A DNA stretch of 64,000 bases. It comes from PSRJ01 sp964554945. Its GTDB lineage: Bacteria > Acidobacteriota > Terriglobia > Bryobacterales > Bryobacteraceae. A program made the position numbers and the translations under genes. The notes beneath the pieces were generated by a model. It saw only the letters and a list, made by a program, of their open reading frames with translations, did no database searches and was not told the origin of the DNA. Location of the stretch: the NCBI GenBank assembly GCA_964554945.1, contig CAZKQQ010000003.1:27475-91474 (forward strand), in the 5' to 3' direction. Position 1 is the first letter of the stretch, and the number at the start of each line of letters is the position of its first letter. Shown here in pieces: positions 1-7,955 of this stretch.

Positions 1-1209
1 TTGGCGCCAGAACGGCAGCCATTGCCCGGGATGGCTGTCGCCAACTCCTTGCGCGGCGCTGATCCCCACAAACACCAGGGCCCAGATCGAGATATAGGCC
101 AGGTTGCGCCGGTGCGACGCCAGGGACCGGCCTAATGCTGACGGGTCGAACGCATGCAGCCACCGGGAACGCGCAAAGCGATCGATCCCCTGAATTGACA
201 AGTTCAAAAGCGGTACCTGAAGAAGCTTGTCGTAGAACGTCGGCATGCCCCTGCTGCCCAGCAGTTGGTACAACACGACCGTGCTCAGCCCGTATAGCGC
301 GCCATAGATAATGCGTCCCAGTTCGGTGCGCGGCGAAGTGGAGGGATCGTTGAACAGCAGATGCATCCCCAGAAAGACGGAAATCGGAATATACGAATCA
401 TAGAAGAAATAAATGCCTGTCATGGCGGAATAGAGAAGGCCGAATGCATAGGTCGCCACCACGGCGGACATGGTCATGGAAGTCACGCCGAAAAAGAATT
501 GTCCCGGCAGGCCGATCAGAAACAGCACCAGGTACATGTGCGGCGGATAGAACTGGGTGCTGGCGATATTCTGGCCCCAGGTGAGATTGCTGGCGCCAGT
601 CGCCAGCAGGACCAGCGAGAAGACCGCGAGCGGAAATGACGACGGATTGAAGATATGGACGCGCCGGCCGTCCTTATTCCACCGGAGCAGGTCCTTGGCC
701 GCAAGCCCGACCGCCACCATTATGAATTGCAGGTAAAACCAGTCCGGCTTGAACCAGAGGAACAGATTGATGCTGAAGACGACCGGGAACTGGGCGAACC
801 CGAGCGTATAAGTATCGCGCCGCGTCCAGCCGAGCAGCATGTCGAAGGCATAGGCGAAGATCAGTTGGCCAAGAATGAGATGGGCGGAGGCGTAGACCTG
901 CGGCCAATATAGGCCCCAATACAACAGTACCGAACCCTGCGCGCATGCTTGCAGGTAGTGCTGCTTGCGTAAAACAACTTCGAGTTTGAGCATTCGCCCG
1001 CGGCGCCGGCTCCAGAACAGGAGCGCCGCGTTCCACGCGCCGAGCGCGGCCGCAGCGGCCAGAAACGCCCACTGCAGTTTCGGATTCTGGCGGACCGGAG
1101 CAAGCAGAACAAGCCCAGCGAGACCGGATGTAAACAGAATAGGTAGAAGCAGCACCCGCAGTGCTGGTTCCCGCGCCACGTAAGTCTCCGCATCAATTTC
1201 CGTCTTCAA
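1..1209 (-). CDS. NqrB/RnfD-like polytopic membrane protein (3' end beyond window)
   Basis: An uninterrupted reading frame runs on the minus strand from a TTG near 1209 to the first base of the window, so the C-terminus is missing. The translation is strongly hydrophobic, with roughly eight to ten membrane segments. It contains FNPSSFPLAVFSLVLLATG in the middle and FNDPSTSPRTELGRIIYGAL later. The second pattern (D-P-x-T-S-P followed by G-R-x-I-x-G) recalls the Rnf subunit D / NqrB family and the related UnbU proteins of enediyne clusters, where it lies near the flavin-attachment region. By family this would be an inner-membrane component of electron transport or an UnbU-type protein of unknown role; no other Rnf or Nqr subunit is visible. 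An in-frame TAG lies just upstream of the candidate starts (two TTG codons, no clear ribosome site). The next gene upstream ends 44 bases away, so co-transcription is likely. The superfamily is a moderate-confidence call; that the frame is a real membrane protein is clear. Confidence 0.7.
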   Translation of the reverse strand, partial: MKTEIDAETYVAREPALRVLLLPILFTSGLAGLVLLAPVRQNPKLQWAFLAAAAALGAWNAALLFWSRRRGRMLKLEVVLRKQHYLQACAQGSVLLYWGLYWPQVYASAHLILGQLIFAYAFDMLLGWTRRDTYTLGFAQFPVVFSINLFLWFKPDWFYLQFIMVAVGLAAKDLLRWNKDGRRVHIFNPSSFPLAVFSLVLLATGASNLTWGQNIASTQFYPPHMYLVLFLIGLPGQFFFGVTSMTMSAVVATYAFGLLYSAMTGIYFFYDSYIPISVFLGMHLLFNDPSTSPRTELGRIIYGALYGLSTVVLYQLLGSRGMPTFYDKLLQVPLLNLSIQGIDRFARSRWLHAFDPSALGRSLASHRRNLAYISIWALVFVGISAAQGVGDSHPGQWLPFWRQ

Positions 1210-1252
1210 TTTGCGACCCAACCAAGCATACTACCCGATCCCGCCGACCTGG

Positions 1253-2416
1253 TTATTGTGTGCCGCCCCCCGCCGCTGCGCCCCGGTTCGTCTGATCCAT
1301 GCCGCTACGCGGGGCGCCGCTTGACCAGGGCTCGATCGCGTACGTCGTGGGCAGATTGGGCGGGTTGTAGTTCGTCGATGGGTCATTCTTCCGATCGAGC
1401 ACCGACTGATGGAGCACGGAACCGTCCCGGATCGATCGCGGCCGTTTGCGGTAGAGGATCCACTCATAGCCGGGCGGCGGCAAACTGGGGTTCCAATGGC
1501 GACGCGGCATGTATTCCAAGATCTNNNNNNNNNNCGCACCGCACATGGAATCATGCATCGTGTCGCACGCATTAGCGGGAGCATATTTGGTCGCTGCGGA
1601 TTTGCCGAGGACCTCGTTGATCATTGCCGTACGTACTTTCAGATCCGCGGCGGCGGCTTCCGCGATCATCCACTCCAGTGTGACCTTGGCCAGGCCGCTC
1701 TGCGCCTCGGGATAACCGCCGCCGATGTCGGAATGCACGCCGGCAAACCAGACCTGCTTATAATTTTGCAGTCCTTCCGGATCACCCCAGAGGTTCTGTC
1801 GAAAGAAACATCTGCGTTCATCGATGGAAATTGCATGTCTTCCGATATAGATGTCGGGATTGTTCTTCGAATAGCGAACGCTCAGCGGATCCGTGATCCA
1901 GCCGACGGAACTGACGGTGTCCCACACGCCCACAAAGTGTGGTTTGCATTCCAGCGAAAAGGTTGTTTTGAACTGAAACGCCATCTTTTCGCCAGCGTCG
2001 TCCATCCGCTTGAGTGAGCGCAGGATATAGGGAATGAGCTGTTGATTGTCGCGCGGCAGCAGGCCGAACATATGGAGCATCGACGCCAGCACGCGCACGG
2101 TGTAAGCCCCGCGGCTGAAGCCAAAGAGGTACAGGCGGTCATTGTTCTCCCAATTTTGGATGAGGAAACGATAGGCGTCTCCAACGTTGTCCAGCAATCC
2201 GTATCCGAAAGCCAGGCCCAGCACCTTCGTAAACCACTTGGCGGTCTTGGTGAGCGCATTGTTGGCGCCCATGGTTCCAATACCGGGATCGTAGTACGCC
2301 ACCTGTACCTTCGGGTCCTCGAGCGCCAGGACGCTGAACAACTTGATCACATTGGAATTGCGGTCGCCGAATTCGTTTCCGGTTCCGTCGCAACAGATGA
2401 CGATATTTTTTGGCAT
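1253..2416 (-). CDS. DUF2235 alpha/beta-hydrolase (Tle1-like phospholipase fold)
   Basis: About 387 residues including a ten-N gap. The protein opens with the family signature PKNIVICCDGTGNEFGDRNS and carries GFSRGAYTVR, the G-x-S-x-G nucleophile elbow, near residue 105. HSDIGGGYPE further on fits the remaining catalytic region. DUF2235 proteins are alpha/beta-hydrolases, and some are type VI phospholipase effectors (Tle1), but many stand-alone members have no known role. No VgrG, Hcp or immunity-like gene is visible here, so an effector role is not supported. I start at the ATG at 2416 because GGAGG lies five bases upstream; an in-frame start twelve bases earlier lacks one. The N run at 1525-1534 falls just before ILEYMPRRHW, where related proteins usually have two tryptophans, so the true gap is probably only a few codons and stays in frame. 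The C-terminal tail is Gly/Ala-rich and low in complexity. Confidence 0.85.
   Translation of the reverse strand: MPKNIVICCDGTGNEFGDRNSNVIKLFSVLALEDPKVQVAYYDPGIGTMGANNALTKTAKWFTKVLGLAFGYGLLDNVGDAYRFLIQNWENNDRLYLFGFSRGAYTVRVLASMLHMFGLLPRDNQQLIPYILRSLKRMDDAGEKMAFQFKTTFSLECKPHFVGVWDTVSSVGWITDPLSVRYSKNNPDIYIGRHAISIDERRCFFRQNLWGDPEGLQNYKQVWFAGVHSDIGGGYPEAQSGLAKVTLEWMIAEAAAADLKVRTAMINEVLGKSAATKYAPANACDTMHDSMCGAXXXXILEYMPRRHWNPSLPPPGYEWILYRKRPRSIRDGSVLHQSVLDRKNDPSTNYNPPNLPTTYAIEPWSSGAPRSGMDQTNRGAAAGGGTQ
1525..1534. other. Assembly gap (10 N) inside DUF2235 gene
   Basis: Ten N bases interrupt the DUF2235 frame. Both flanks translate in the same frame, so the nominal size is compatible with an intact gene; the real length is unknown. 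Confidence 0.95.
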
Positions 2417-2583
2417 GCCAGCCTCCAATCAACAAGGAACTGAGCCCGTATATAGCATTCCGGTGGAAGGCCGCCGCCAGTGCGCGGTTGATCCGAGTTG
2501 AAATCGGCGATCCTGATGGTTATATGATTGGTCTCGTGATCGACGCTGTCAAGCGTGGATGGGCCGCGAAACCATTTATCGGC

Positions 2584-4263
2584 CTATGGCATGGACTCCC
2601 AGACGATCGGACGATGGTGGGCCTTCCAGCCGTCGATAAGGTTGACATAGCGGTCCTCGAGTAGCGCCCGCTTGAGTTTCAGCGTAGGAGTCAGCAGGCC
2701 GTTTGCTACTGTCCAAGGACCATTCACGATCGCGATGAAGGCCACTCGCTCGTGGTTCTCGAGATGCCCGTTGGTTTCTTCCAGCAAGGCACGCAGCGAA
2801 TTTTCCAATGCGGCGCGGGCCTGAGGGTCGCGGCATCGGCTCCGCGAAGCATCCGAGATCAAGATCACCGCAAATGGGCTGGCAAGACCCGCGCCCATCA
2901 GGCAAGAGGTTTCCACGTCGGCGTGCGCGGACAGCCTGCTTTCGATGGGAGCCGGCGCCACGTATTTGCCTTTGCTGGTCTTGAACTGCTCTTTGATGCG
3001 TCCAATGATTTTGAGTTGCCCGTCCGCTGCGATCTCCGCGACATCGCCTGTTCGAAAGAAGCCGTCGGGCAGGAAGGAATCCCGAGTGGCCTGCGTGTCC
3101 TTGTAATACCCCAGCATGTTCATGGGACTTTTGATCTGCAACTCGTTCTGCTCGCCCAGTCGCGCTTCCACGCCATCGACGGCCACACCCACGAAACCCG
3201 GCCGCACGGTCCCAGAACGGGGTAGATGAGTGATCAATGTCTCGGTCATGCCGTAGCCTTCAACCAGGTTCAGCCCCAGTTCGCGATACCAGCGCAGAGT
3301 CTTGGGCGGCATCGGCGCTGCGCCGCATGCCGCATGGCGCACCGTGCTGAGTCCTAATTGGTCCAGGATCCGGCGTTTGATTAGCCCATTCACCAGCGGT
3401 ATCCGCAAGAGCATCCTCAATTTCGGCTCGGGCATCTTTGCGAATACGCCTTGCTGTAATTTCATGAGTAATCGCGGCACGGACAGAAAAATAGTGGGCC
3501 GTGCCCGCTGCAGATCGGCGATGAATGTTTCCAATCCTTCGCTGAAGAAAACCCGTGCGCCCAAGTGGATGAAAAGAAACTCCACTCCTACGCGCTCCAC
3601 AATATGGGCCAGCGGTAAATAGGAGAGAATCCGTTCTTCGCCGGTTAGTCCCAGGATCGAGGCGAGCGTCCTCGCGTTGTAGATGAATGCGGCGAACGTG
3701 TGCATGACGCCTTTGGGCATGCCGGTGGTGCCGGAGGTATAGATCAAGGTGGCCAGGTCGGATGCGGGCCGCGTCGGGGACTCCGCGAGCGGAGGTGTGG
3801 CCGCCACGATCTTCTCCCATGAGGTGCATCCGGTGCCCGCCGCGGGAGGAAGCAGGATCGCGCAAACGGCAACCGGAAGGCCGAGCGGAGCCATCTCTTT
3901 CTCATCGGTCGAACCCAGAAAACACGCCTTGGCTTCGCAGTGTTGGAGGATCTGTCGCACCGATTGCGGGCGCAGTGAGGAGTATACCGGCACCGAAACG
4001 TGCCCGGCCATCCAGATGGCGAGATCGGCGAGGAGCCACCACGCGCAGTTCTTGGAAAGAATGGCGATTCGCGATCCGGGCTCCCAATTCTGTGCTTTGA
4101 GGTGAGCCGCCACTCGCCGGGACTCGTCAACGGCCTCCGCCCATGTCCAATCGCGGGTCTTTCCGCCGCCGTACGGCTGTGTCAGGAAGACGTGCGACGC
4201 CCGTTCGCGCTCCCAGCGGTAAGCGCGTTCCAACGGAAGATCGTCTTGAGTCACGATCGACAT
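2584..4263 (-). CDS. Long-chain fatty acid--CoA ligase (AMP-forming, FadD15 type)
   Basis: 559 residues of the ANL adenylate-forming superfamily. It activates fatty acids to acyl-CoA with ATP, normally at the cytoplasmic membrane. The AMP-binding core motif YTSGTTGMPKG is at residues 165-175, LSYLPLAHIVER and VEGYGMTET follow in the expected order, and RTGDVAEI marks the hinge to the C-terminal domain. The C-terminal IGRIKEQFKTSKGKYVAP holds the region of the catalytic lysine. Length is slightly short of the usual ~600 for the FadD15/FAA1-like branch, with the C-terminal tail compressed. The ATG at 4263 is the only reasonable start. It is divergent from the TetR gene that starts at 4351, and the 87-base spacer holds a perfect palindrome, so control by that regulator is likely. 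With the acyl-CoA dehydrogenase beyond the regulator it forms a beta-oxidation entry module. Confidence 0.93.
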   Translation of the reverse strand: MSIVTQDDLPLERAYRWERERASHVFLTQPYGGGKTRDWTWAEAVDESRRVAAHLKAQNWEPGSRIAILSKNCAWWLLADLAIWMAGHVSVPVYSSLRPQSVRQILQHCEAKACFLGSTDEKEMAPLGLPVAVCAILLPPAAGTGCTSWEKIVAATPPLAESPTRPASDLATLIYTSGTTGMPKGVMHTFAAFIYNARTLASILGLTGEERILSYLPLAHIVERVGVEFLFIHLGARVFFSEGLETFIADLQRARPTIFLSVPRLLMKLQQGVFAKMPEPKLRMLLRIPLVNGLIKRRILDQLGLSTVRHAACGAAPMPPKTLRWYRELGLNLVEGYGMTETLITHLPRSGTVRPGFVGVAVDGVEARLGEQNELQIKSPMNMLGYYKDTQATRDSFLPDGFFRTGDVAEIAADGQLKIIGRIKEQFKTSKGKYVAPAPIESRLSAHADVETSCLMGAGLASPFAVILISDASRSRCRDPQARAALENSLRALLEETNGHLENHERVAFIAIVNGPWTVANGLLTPTLKLKRALLEDRYVNLIDGWKAHHRPIVWESMP

Positions 4264-4292
4264 CAGGCCCGAGATTCCGGTTGCCTTTTATG

Positions 4293-4306
4293 TTACCCAT
4301 GGGTAA
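4293..4306. promoter_or_regulatory. Perfect 14-bp palindrome, candidate TetR operator
   Basis: TTACCCATGGGTAA reads identically on both strands and lies between the divergent acyl-CoA ligase and TetR genes, 30 bases from one start and 44 from the other. TetR-family repressors bind such inverted repeats, and the position would let one site control both directions. That it is the operator is an inference from position and symmetry. Confidence 0.55.
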
Positions 4307-4350
4307 GATATCAGTTGCGTAGCCAACCTGTCAATTGGTTACCGGCCACG

Positions 4351-5034
4351 ATGCCCAAAGACGCGACTCTCTCACCGCCGCACTGGAAGGCCTTCGCTGA
4401 CCGTCGGCGGGATCCTGCCACGAAGCGCGAGGCAGTCCTGAAAACGGCCGCTCAGCTGTTTCTGGAAAAGAGTTACACGAGGGTTTCGATGAACGATGTC
4501 GCGGAGCGCTTAAGGATCACCAAGCCCGCCCTCTACCACTATTTCCGAAACAAGGAAGAGATCCTGCTGGAGTGCTACCGGCTGGGCACGGGGTTGATCG
4601 AAGGGATACTGAACGACATCGCCTCCCGGTGCGGCACAGGGCTGGAGAAGGTGGAGGCCTTCATCTACTCGTATGCCAATGTGATGACCGTCAGTTTCGG
4701 GCGCTGCTTGATGCGTCTCGATGACGGCGACCTGTCGCCCGACGCCTTGGTCGAAGTGCGCAGCTACAAGCGAAAGATCGACCGAAGGCTTCGATCATTC
4801 ATTCAGGAAGGCATTGCGGATGGTTCTATCACGGCGTGCGACGCCAAGATCGCCGCATTCTCAATCGCCGGAGCGATGAACTGGATTTGCCACTGGTACG
4901 AGCCGGCAGGCGCTCTCTCGGCGGACGAAATTGCATCGCAGTTTGCGCGTACATTGACGCAAGGCCTGGTACGGAAGGATCGCGCCGCAGCTGTTGGCGA
5001 TCCGAAAAGGGGAGAAGACCATGGAAACCGTTAA
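4351..5034 (+). CDS. TetR/AcrR-family transcriptional regulator of the acyl-CoA locus
   Basis: 227 residues. The N-terminal helix-turn-helix spans about residues 25-70 (KREAVLKTAAQLFLEKSY, then VSMNDVAERLRITKPALYHY), a textbook TetR_N domain. The rest is a helical ligand-binding domain in which ligands for such neighbours are usually acyl-CoAs. The frame is open upstream as far as 4000, but the ATG at 4351 gives a normal TetR length and avoids overlap with the ligase gene. The end overlaps the acyl-CoA dehydrogenase start (5021) by 14 bases, so the two are translationally coupled. It probably represses the divergent ligase and its own operon through the palindrome at 4293-4306. This is similar in logic to PsrA or FadR-type regulators, though I cannot assign orthology. 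Confidence 0.9.
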   Translation: MPKDATLSPPHWKAFADRRRDPATKREAVLKTAAQLFLEKSYTRVSMNDVAERLRITKPALYHYFRNKEEILLECYRLGTGLIEGILNDIASRCGTGLEKVEAFIYSYANVMTVSFGRCLMRLDDGDLSPDALVEVRSYKRKIDRRLRSFIQEGIADGSITACDAKIAAFSIAGAMNWICHWYEPAGALSADEIASQFARTLTQGLVRKDRAAAVGDPKRGEDHGNR

Positions 5035-6817
5035 AACGCAGCGTGTCACGGCGAAGGCAGCCCAGGGCGGCAGCTTTTTGACCGAGGAACGAAAACCCGA
5101 CGAAGTCTTCACGCCGGAGGACCTGACCGAAGAGCACCGGCAGACCGCCAAAACGGCGCTTGAGTTCACGCTCAAGGAGGTTTTGCCGCTCGCCGATCAA
5201 ATTGAAGCCAAGAATTTCGAAGTCACTCGGAGTCTGCTGCGCAAGACCGGCGATCTGGGCTTAATGGCTGTGGACATTCCCGAAGCCTACGGCGGCCTCG
5301 AAATGGACAAAGTGACTTCGGCCATCATCGCCGAGTCAATCAGCAAATTAGCAAGCTTTTCGGTCGCCTTTAGCGCACATGTCGGAATCGGCACCCTCCC
5401 CATCGTCTGGTACGGCACCGAGGCGCAGAAACGGAAATATCTACCGAAGCTGGCTACCGGGGAATGGATCGCTTCGTACGCGCTTTCTGAATCGTCGTCC
5501 GGTTCCGATGCCTTGAATTGTCGGACACGAGCGGTGTTGTCGCCGGATGGCAAGCACTACGTGCTCAACGGCGAAAAGATGTGGATTACCAATAGCGGGT
5601 TCGCGGACCTGTTCACGGTCTTTGCGAAGATCGATGGCGAGAAATTTTCCGCGTTCATTATTGAGCGCAACACGCCGGGTTTTTCGGTGGGCCCGGAGGA
5701 ACACAAGCTTGGCATCCGGGGCTCCTCCACCTGCCCGCTCATTCTGGCCGATTGCACAGTGCCGGTAGAAAATCTGCTCGGCGAGGCCGGCAAAGGCCAC
5801 CACATCGCGTTCAACATTCTGAACATCGGCCGGTTCAAGCTGGGAGCCGCCTGCGTCGGCGGCGCGCGGAACAGCCTGCAGGACGGCATCCAATATGCGA
5901 AGGAGCGCAAGGCGTTTGGCAAATCCATCGCAGAATTCGGTTTGATCCAGGAAAAACTCGCCGAATGCGCGGTGGGAGTCTATGCGGGAGAATCGCTGGT
6001 CTATCGTACTATCGGGATGATCGACGCGGCCTTGACGGATCTCGACGCGGGAGGCGCCGCGCGCGAGATCCAGAAGCGCATCGAAGAATACGCCGTCGAG
6101 TGTTCCATCCTCAAGGTGTGGGGCTCGGAAATGCTGGATATGGTGGTTGATGACGTCCTGCAGATCTACGCCGGATATGGTTATGTCGAAGAATACCCGG
6201 CCGAGCGCGCTTACCGCGATTCGCGCATCAATCGTATATTTGAAGGCACCAACGAGATCAACCGGCTCATCATCACGGGTTGGCTCATGAAGCGTGCGAT
6301 GGCCGGGCAGTTGCCCCTGCTGCCGGCGATCAAACGCCTGATGGACGAGGTGATGGCTGGTCCGGTCACCCCGGAGGAACGGGAAGGCCCGCTAGCGGCC
6401 GAACACCACCTGCTCGCGAGCGCCCGGAAGCTGGCCTTGTTTGCGGCGGGCGCGGCTTCCCAAAAGTTCGCCCAGGGCCTGGCCGACCAGCAGGAGGTGA
6501 TGGGCGCGCTGGCCGATTGCATCATGGAAGTCTATGCTATCGAGTCGTGCCTGTTGCGCGCCGAAAAGCTTCTGGCTCGAAGCGGCGAAGCCGCATCCCG
6601 GCAGGCAATCGCCATGACGCGATTCTACGGGGCCAAGGGTATAGAGCGCATCGAACTCGCAGCACGCAAAGTTATTGCCGGCTCGGCCGATGGCGACATG
6701 CTGCGCACGCAAATGGCGATCTTGCGGCGGCTCTCCAAGCATGAACCGGCCAATACGATCGCGCTCGGCCGCCAGATCGCCCGGCACGTCTTGGACGCGG
6801 GTCGCTACAGCCTGTGA
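5021..6817 (+). CDS. Acyl-CoA dehydrogenase, ~600-residue type
   Basis: 598 residues. FAD-dependent oxidation of acyl-CoA to trans-2-enoyl-CoA, the first step of beta-oxidation. The N-terminal and middle domains hold YALSESSSGSDA and GEKMWITNSGFAD, the flavin-contacting regions of the family. AERAYRDSRINRIFEGTNEINR carries the catalytic glutamate in EGTNEI. About 180 further residues follow, as in the very-long-chain/YngJ-type dehydrogenases of about 590 residues rather than the ~380-residue short form. I start at the ATG at 5021 because AAGGGGAG sits seven bases before it; an earlier in-frame start lacks this. The gene overlaps the regulator's end by 14 bases. An electron-transfer flavoprotein would be its partner but is not in the window. 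Confidence 0.95.
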   Translation: METVKTQRVTAKAAQGGSFLTEERKPDEVFTPEDLTEEHRQTAKTALEFTLKEVLPLADQIEAKNFEVTRSLLRKTGDLGLMAVDIPEAYGGLEMDKVTSAIIAESISKLASFSVAFSAHVGIGTLPIVWYGTEAQKRKYLPKLATGEWIASYALSESSSGSDALNCRTRAVLSPDGKHYVLNGEKMWITNSGFADLFTVFAKIDGEKFSAFIIERNTPGFSVGPEEHKLGIRGSSTCPLILADCTVPVENLLGEAGKGHHIAFNILNIGRFKLGAACVGGARNSLQDGIQYAKERKAFGKSIAEFGLIQEKLAECAVGVYAGESLVYRTIGMIDAALTDLDAGGAAREIQKRIEEYAVECSILKVWGSEMLDMVVDDVLQIYAGYGYVEEYPAERAYRDSRINRIFEGTNEINRLIITGWLMKRAMAGQLPLLPAIKRLMDEVMAGPVTPEEREGPLAAEHHLLASARKLALFAAGAASQKFAQGLADQQEVMGALADCIMEVYAIESCLLRAEKLLARSGEAASRQAIAMTRFYGAKGIERIELAARKVIAGSADGDMLRTQMAILRRLSKHEPANTIALGRQIARHVLDAGRYSL

Positions 6818-6840
6818 ACTAGAACTCCATAGGTTCTCGA

Positions 6841-7089
6841 ATGGCAAAGACCCGATTGGTGGTTGACCTGACGGAGATCGAATTCATAGGGCTTACCGCG
6901 CAAGCACGCGCAAGCGGGCTGACCATCGAGGATCACGTGCGGCACGTGCTGGGCGCGGAAAAAGTCGAGATCAACGACAAGGACATACGGAAGCGCGCTG
7001 CAAAAGGTCCTGCGAAAGGTGCCCGGAAGAAGGCGCGGGCCAAGCGGGCAAGTCGAAAAAGCATTCGGAAAGCGCCCAGGCACAAGTAG
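6841..7089 (+). CDS. Small protein with basic Lys/Arg/Ala-rich tail, unknown
   Basis: 82 residues. The N-terminal ~45 residues (KTRLVVDLTEIEFIGL onward) look like a compact beta-strand plus helices, loosely reminiscent of a ribbon-helix-helix or Arc-type fold. The C-terminal ~35 residues are almost entirely Lys, Arg, Ala and Gly, like a histone-H1-style tail, which suggests nucleic-acid or polyanion binding. It lies 23 bases after the acyl-CoA dehydrogenase and 23 before the MaoC gene, in the same direction, so it belongs to the operon. No clear ribosome-binding site precedes the ATG. I do not recognise the family; the basic tail is seen, a binding role is inferred. Confidence 0.6.
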   Translation: MAKTRLVVDLTEIEFIGLTAQARASGLTIEDHVRHVLGAEKVEINDKDIRKRAAKGPAKGARKKARAKRASRKSIRKAPRHK

Positions 7090-7112
7090 CCTGATATACT
7101 GACGCGTTTGAG

Positions 7113-7955
7113 ATGCCTCTAGATATTGCATCCCTGCAGACCTGGGTCGGCAGGACCGAAACACGCACCGATCAGATCACAACGGCGCCCATCACCGCTC
7201 TCTCCGCCACATTCGATCGCGATGACCCGGAGCCGCGGCCCGGTGATCCGCTCCCGCCGCTCTGGCACTGGCTGTACTTTCTCCCTCGCGATCGCCAGTC
7301 GGACCTCGCACCCGACGGCCACGCGCACCGCGGTGGTTTTCTTCCTGCTGTGCCACTGCCGCGCCGCATGTGGGCGGGCAATAAGCTGCAGTTCCTGCGG
7401 CCTCTGCGCGTCGGTGAGACCGTCACGCGCACCTCGAAGATTCTCGACGTGCGCCATAAGGAAGGCCGCACTGGTCCGCTGGTCTTCGTTCGTGTGCGGC
7501 ATGAGATCGGCGATGCCCTGATCGAAGAACACGAGATCGCTTATCGCGATAAGGCCAAGTCTGGAGAAATCGCGCCCTCCGCCGCGCTTGCTCCTGCCGA
7601 AGCGCAATGGGAACGTGTCATCAACCCCGATGACGTTCTGCTGTTTCGCTATTCGGCCCTGACCTTCAACGGGCACCGCATTCACTACGACCGGCGCTAC
7701 ACGACCGAAGTGGAAGGCTACCCCGGGCTGGTTGTCCACGGCCCCCTCATTGCTTCTCTGTTGGCGGACTTGTTGAGGCGTAGGCTGCCCACCGCCGTCG
7801 TCCTTAGCCTCAGCTTTCGAGCAATGAGCCCGCTGTTCGACACGGCTGCATTTACCGTATGCGGACAGCCTGAAGAGAGTGGGAAAATCGTACGGCTGTG
7901 GGCGAAGAACGCGGAGGGCGGCCTGGCGATGGATGCAACCGCGACTCTGAGATGA
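7113..7955 (+). CDS. MaoC-like double hot-dog dehydratase/hydratase (Htd2 / mesaconyl-C4-CoA hydratase type)
   Basis: 280 residues. An N-terminal FAS1-type dehydratase half ends near residue 150, and a C-terminal half has FRYSALTFNGHRIHYDRRY, the signature of the HTD2/mesaconyl-C4-CoA hydratase branch, followed by GLVVHGPLIASLL. Members hydrate or dehydrate CoA or ACP thioesters such as 3-hydroxyacyl-ACP or mesaconyl-C4-CoA. The stop overlaps the next gene's ATG (ATGA at 7952), so it is translationally coupled to a CitE-like lyase. Hydratase plus C-C lyase is the pairing used to take branched C4-C5 acyl-CoAs to smaller units. The specific substrate cannot be read from sequence. Confidence 0.85.
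   Translation: MPLDIASLQTWVGRTETRTDQITTAPITALSATFDRDDPEPRPGDPLPPLWHWLYFLPRDRQSDLAPDGHAHRGGFLPAVPLPRRMWAGNKLQFLRPLRVGETVTRTSKILDVRHKEGRTGPLVFVRVRHEIGDALIEEHEIAYRDKAKSGEIAPSAALAPAEAQWERVINPDDVLLFRYSALTFNGHRIHYDRRYTTEVEGYPGLVVHGPLIASLLADLLRRRLPTAVVLSLSFRAMSPLFDTAAFTVCGQPEESGKIVRLWAKNAEGGLAMDATATLR

Noticed and set aside
4000..4350. Extended N-terminus of the TetR regulator
   Set aside because: Would overlap the divergent ligase gene; the ATG at 4351 gives normal family length.
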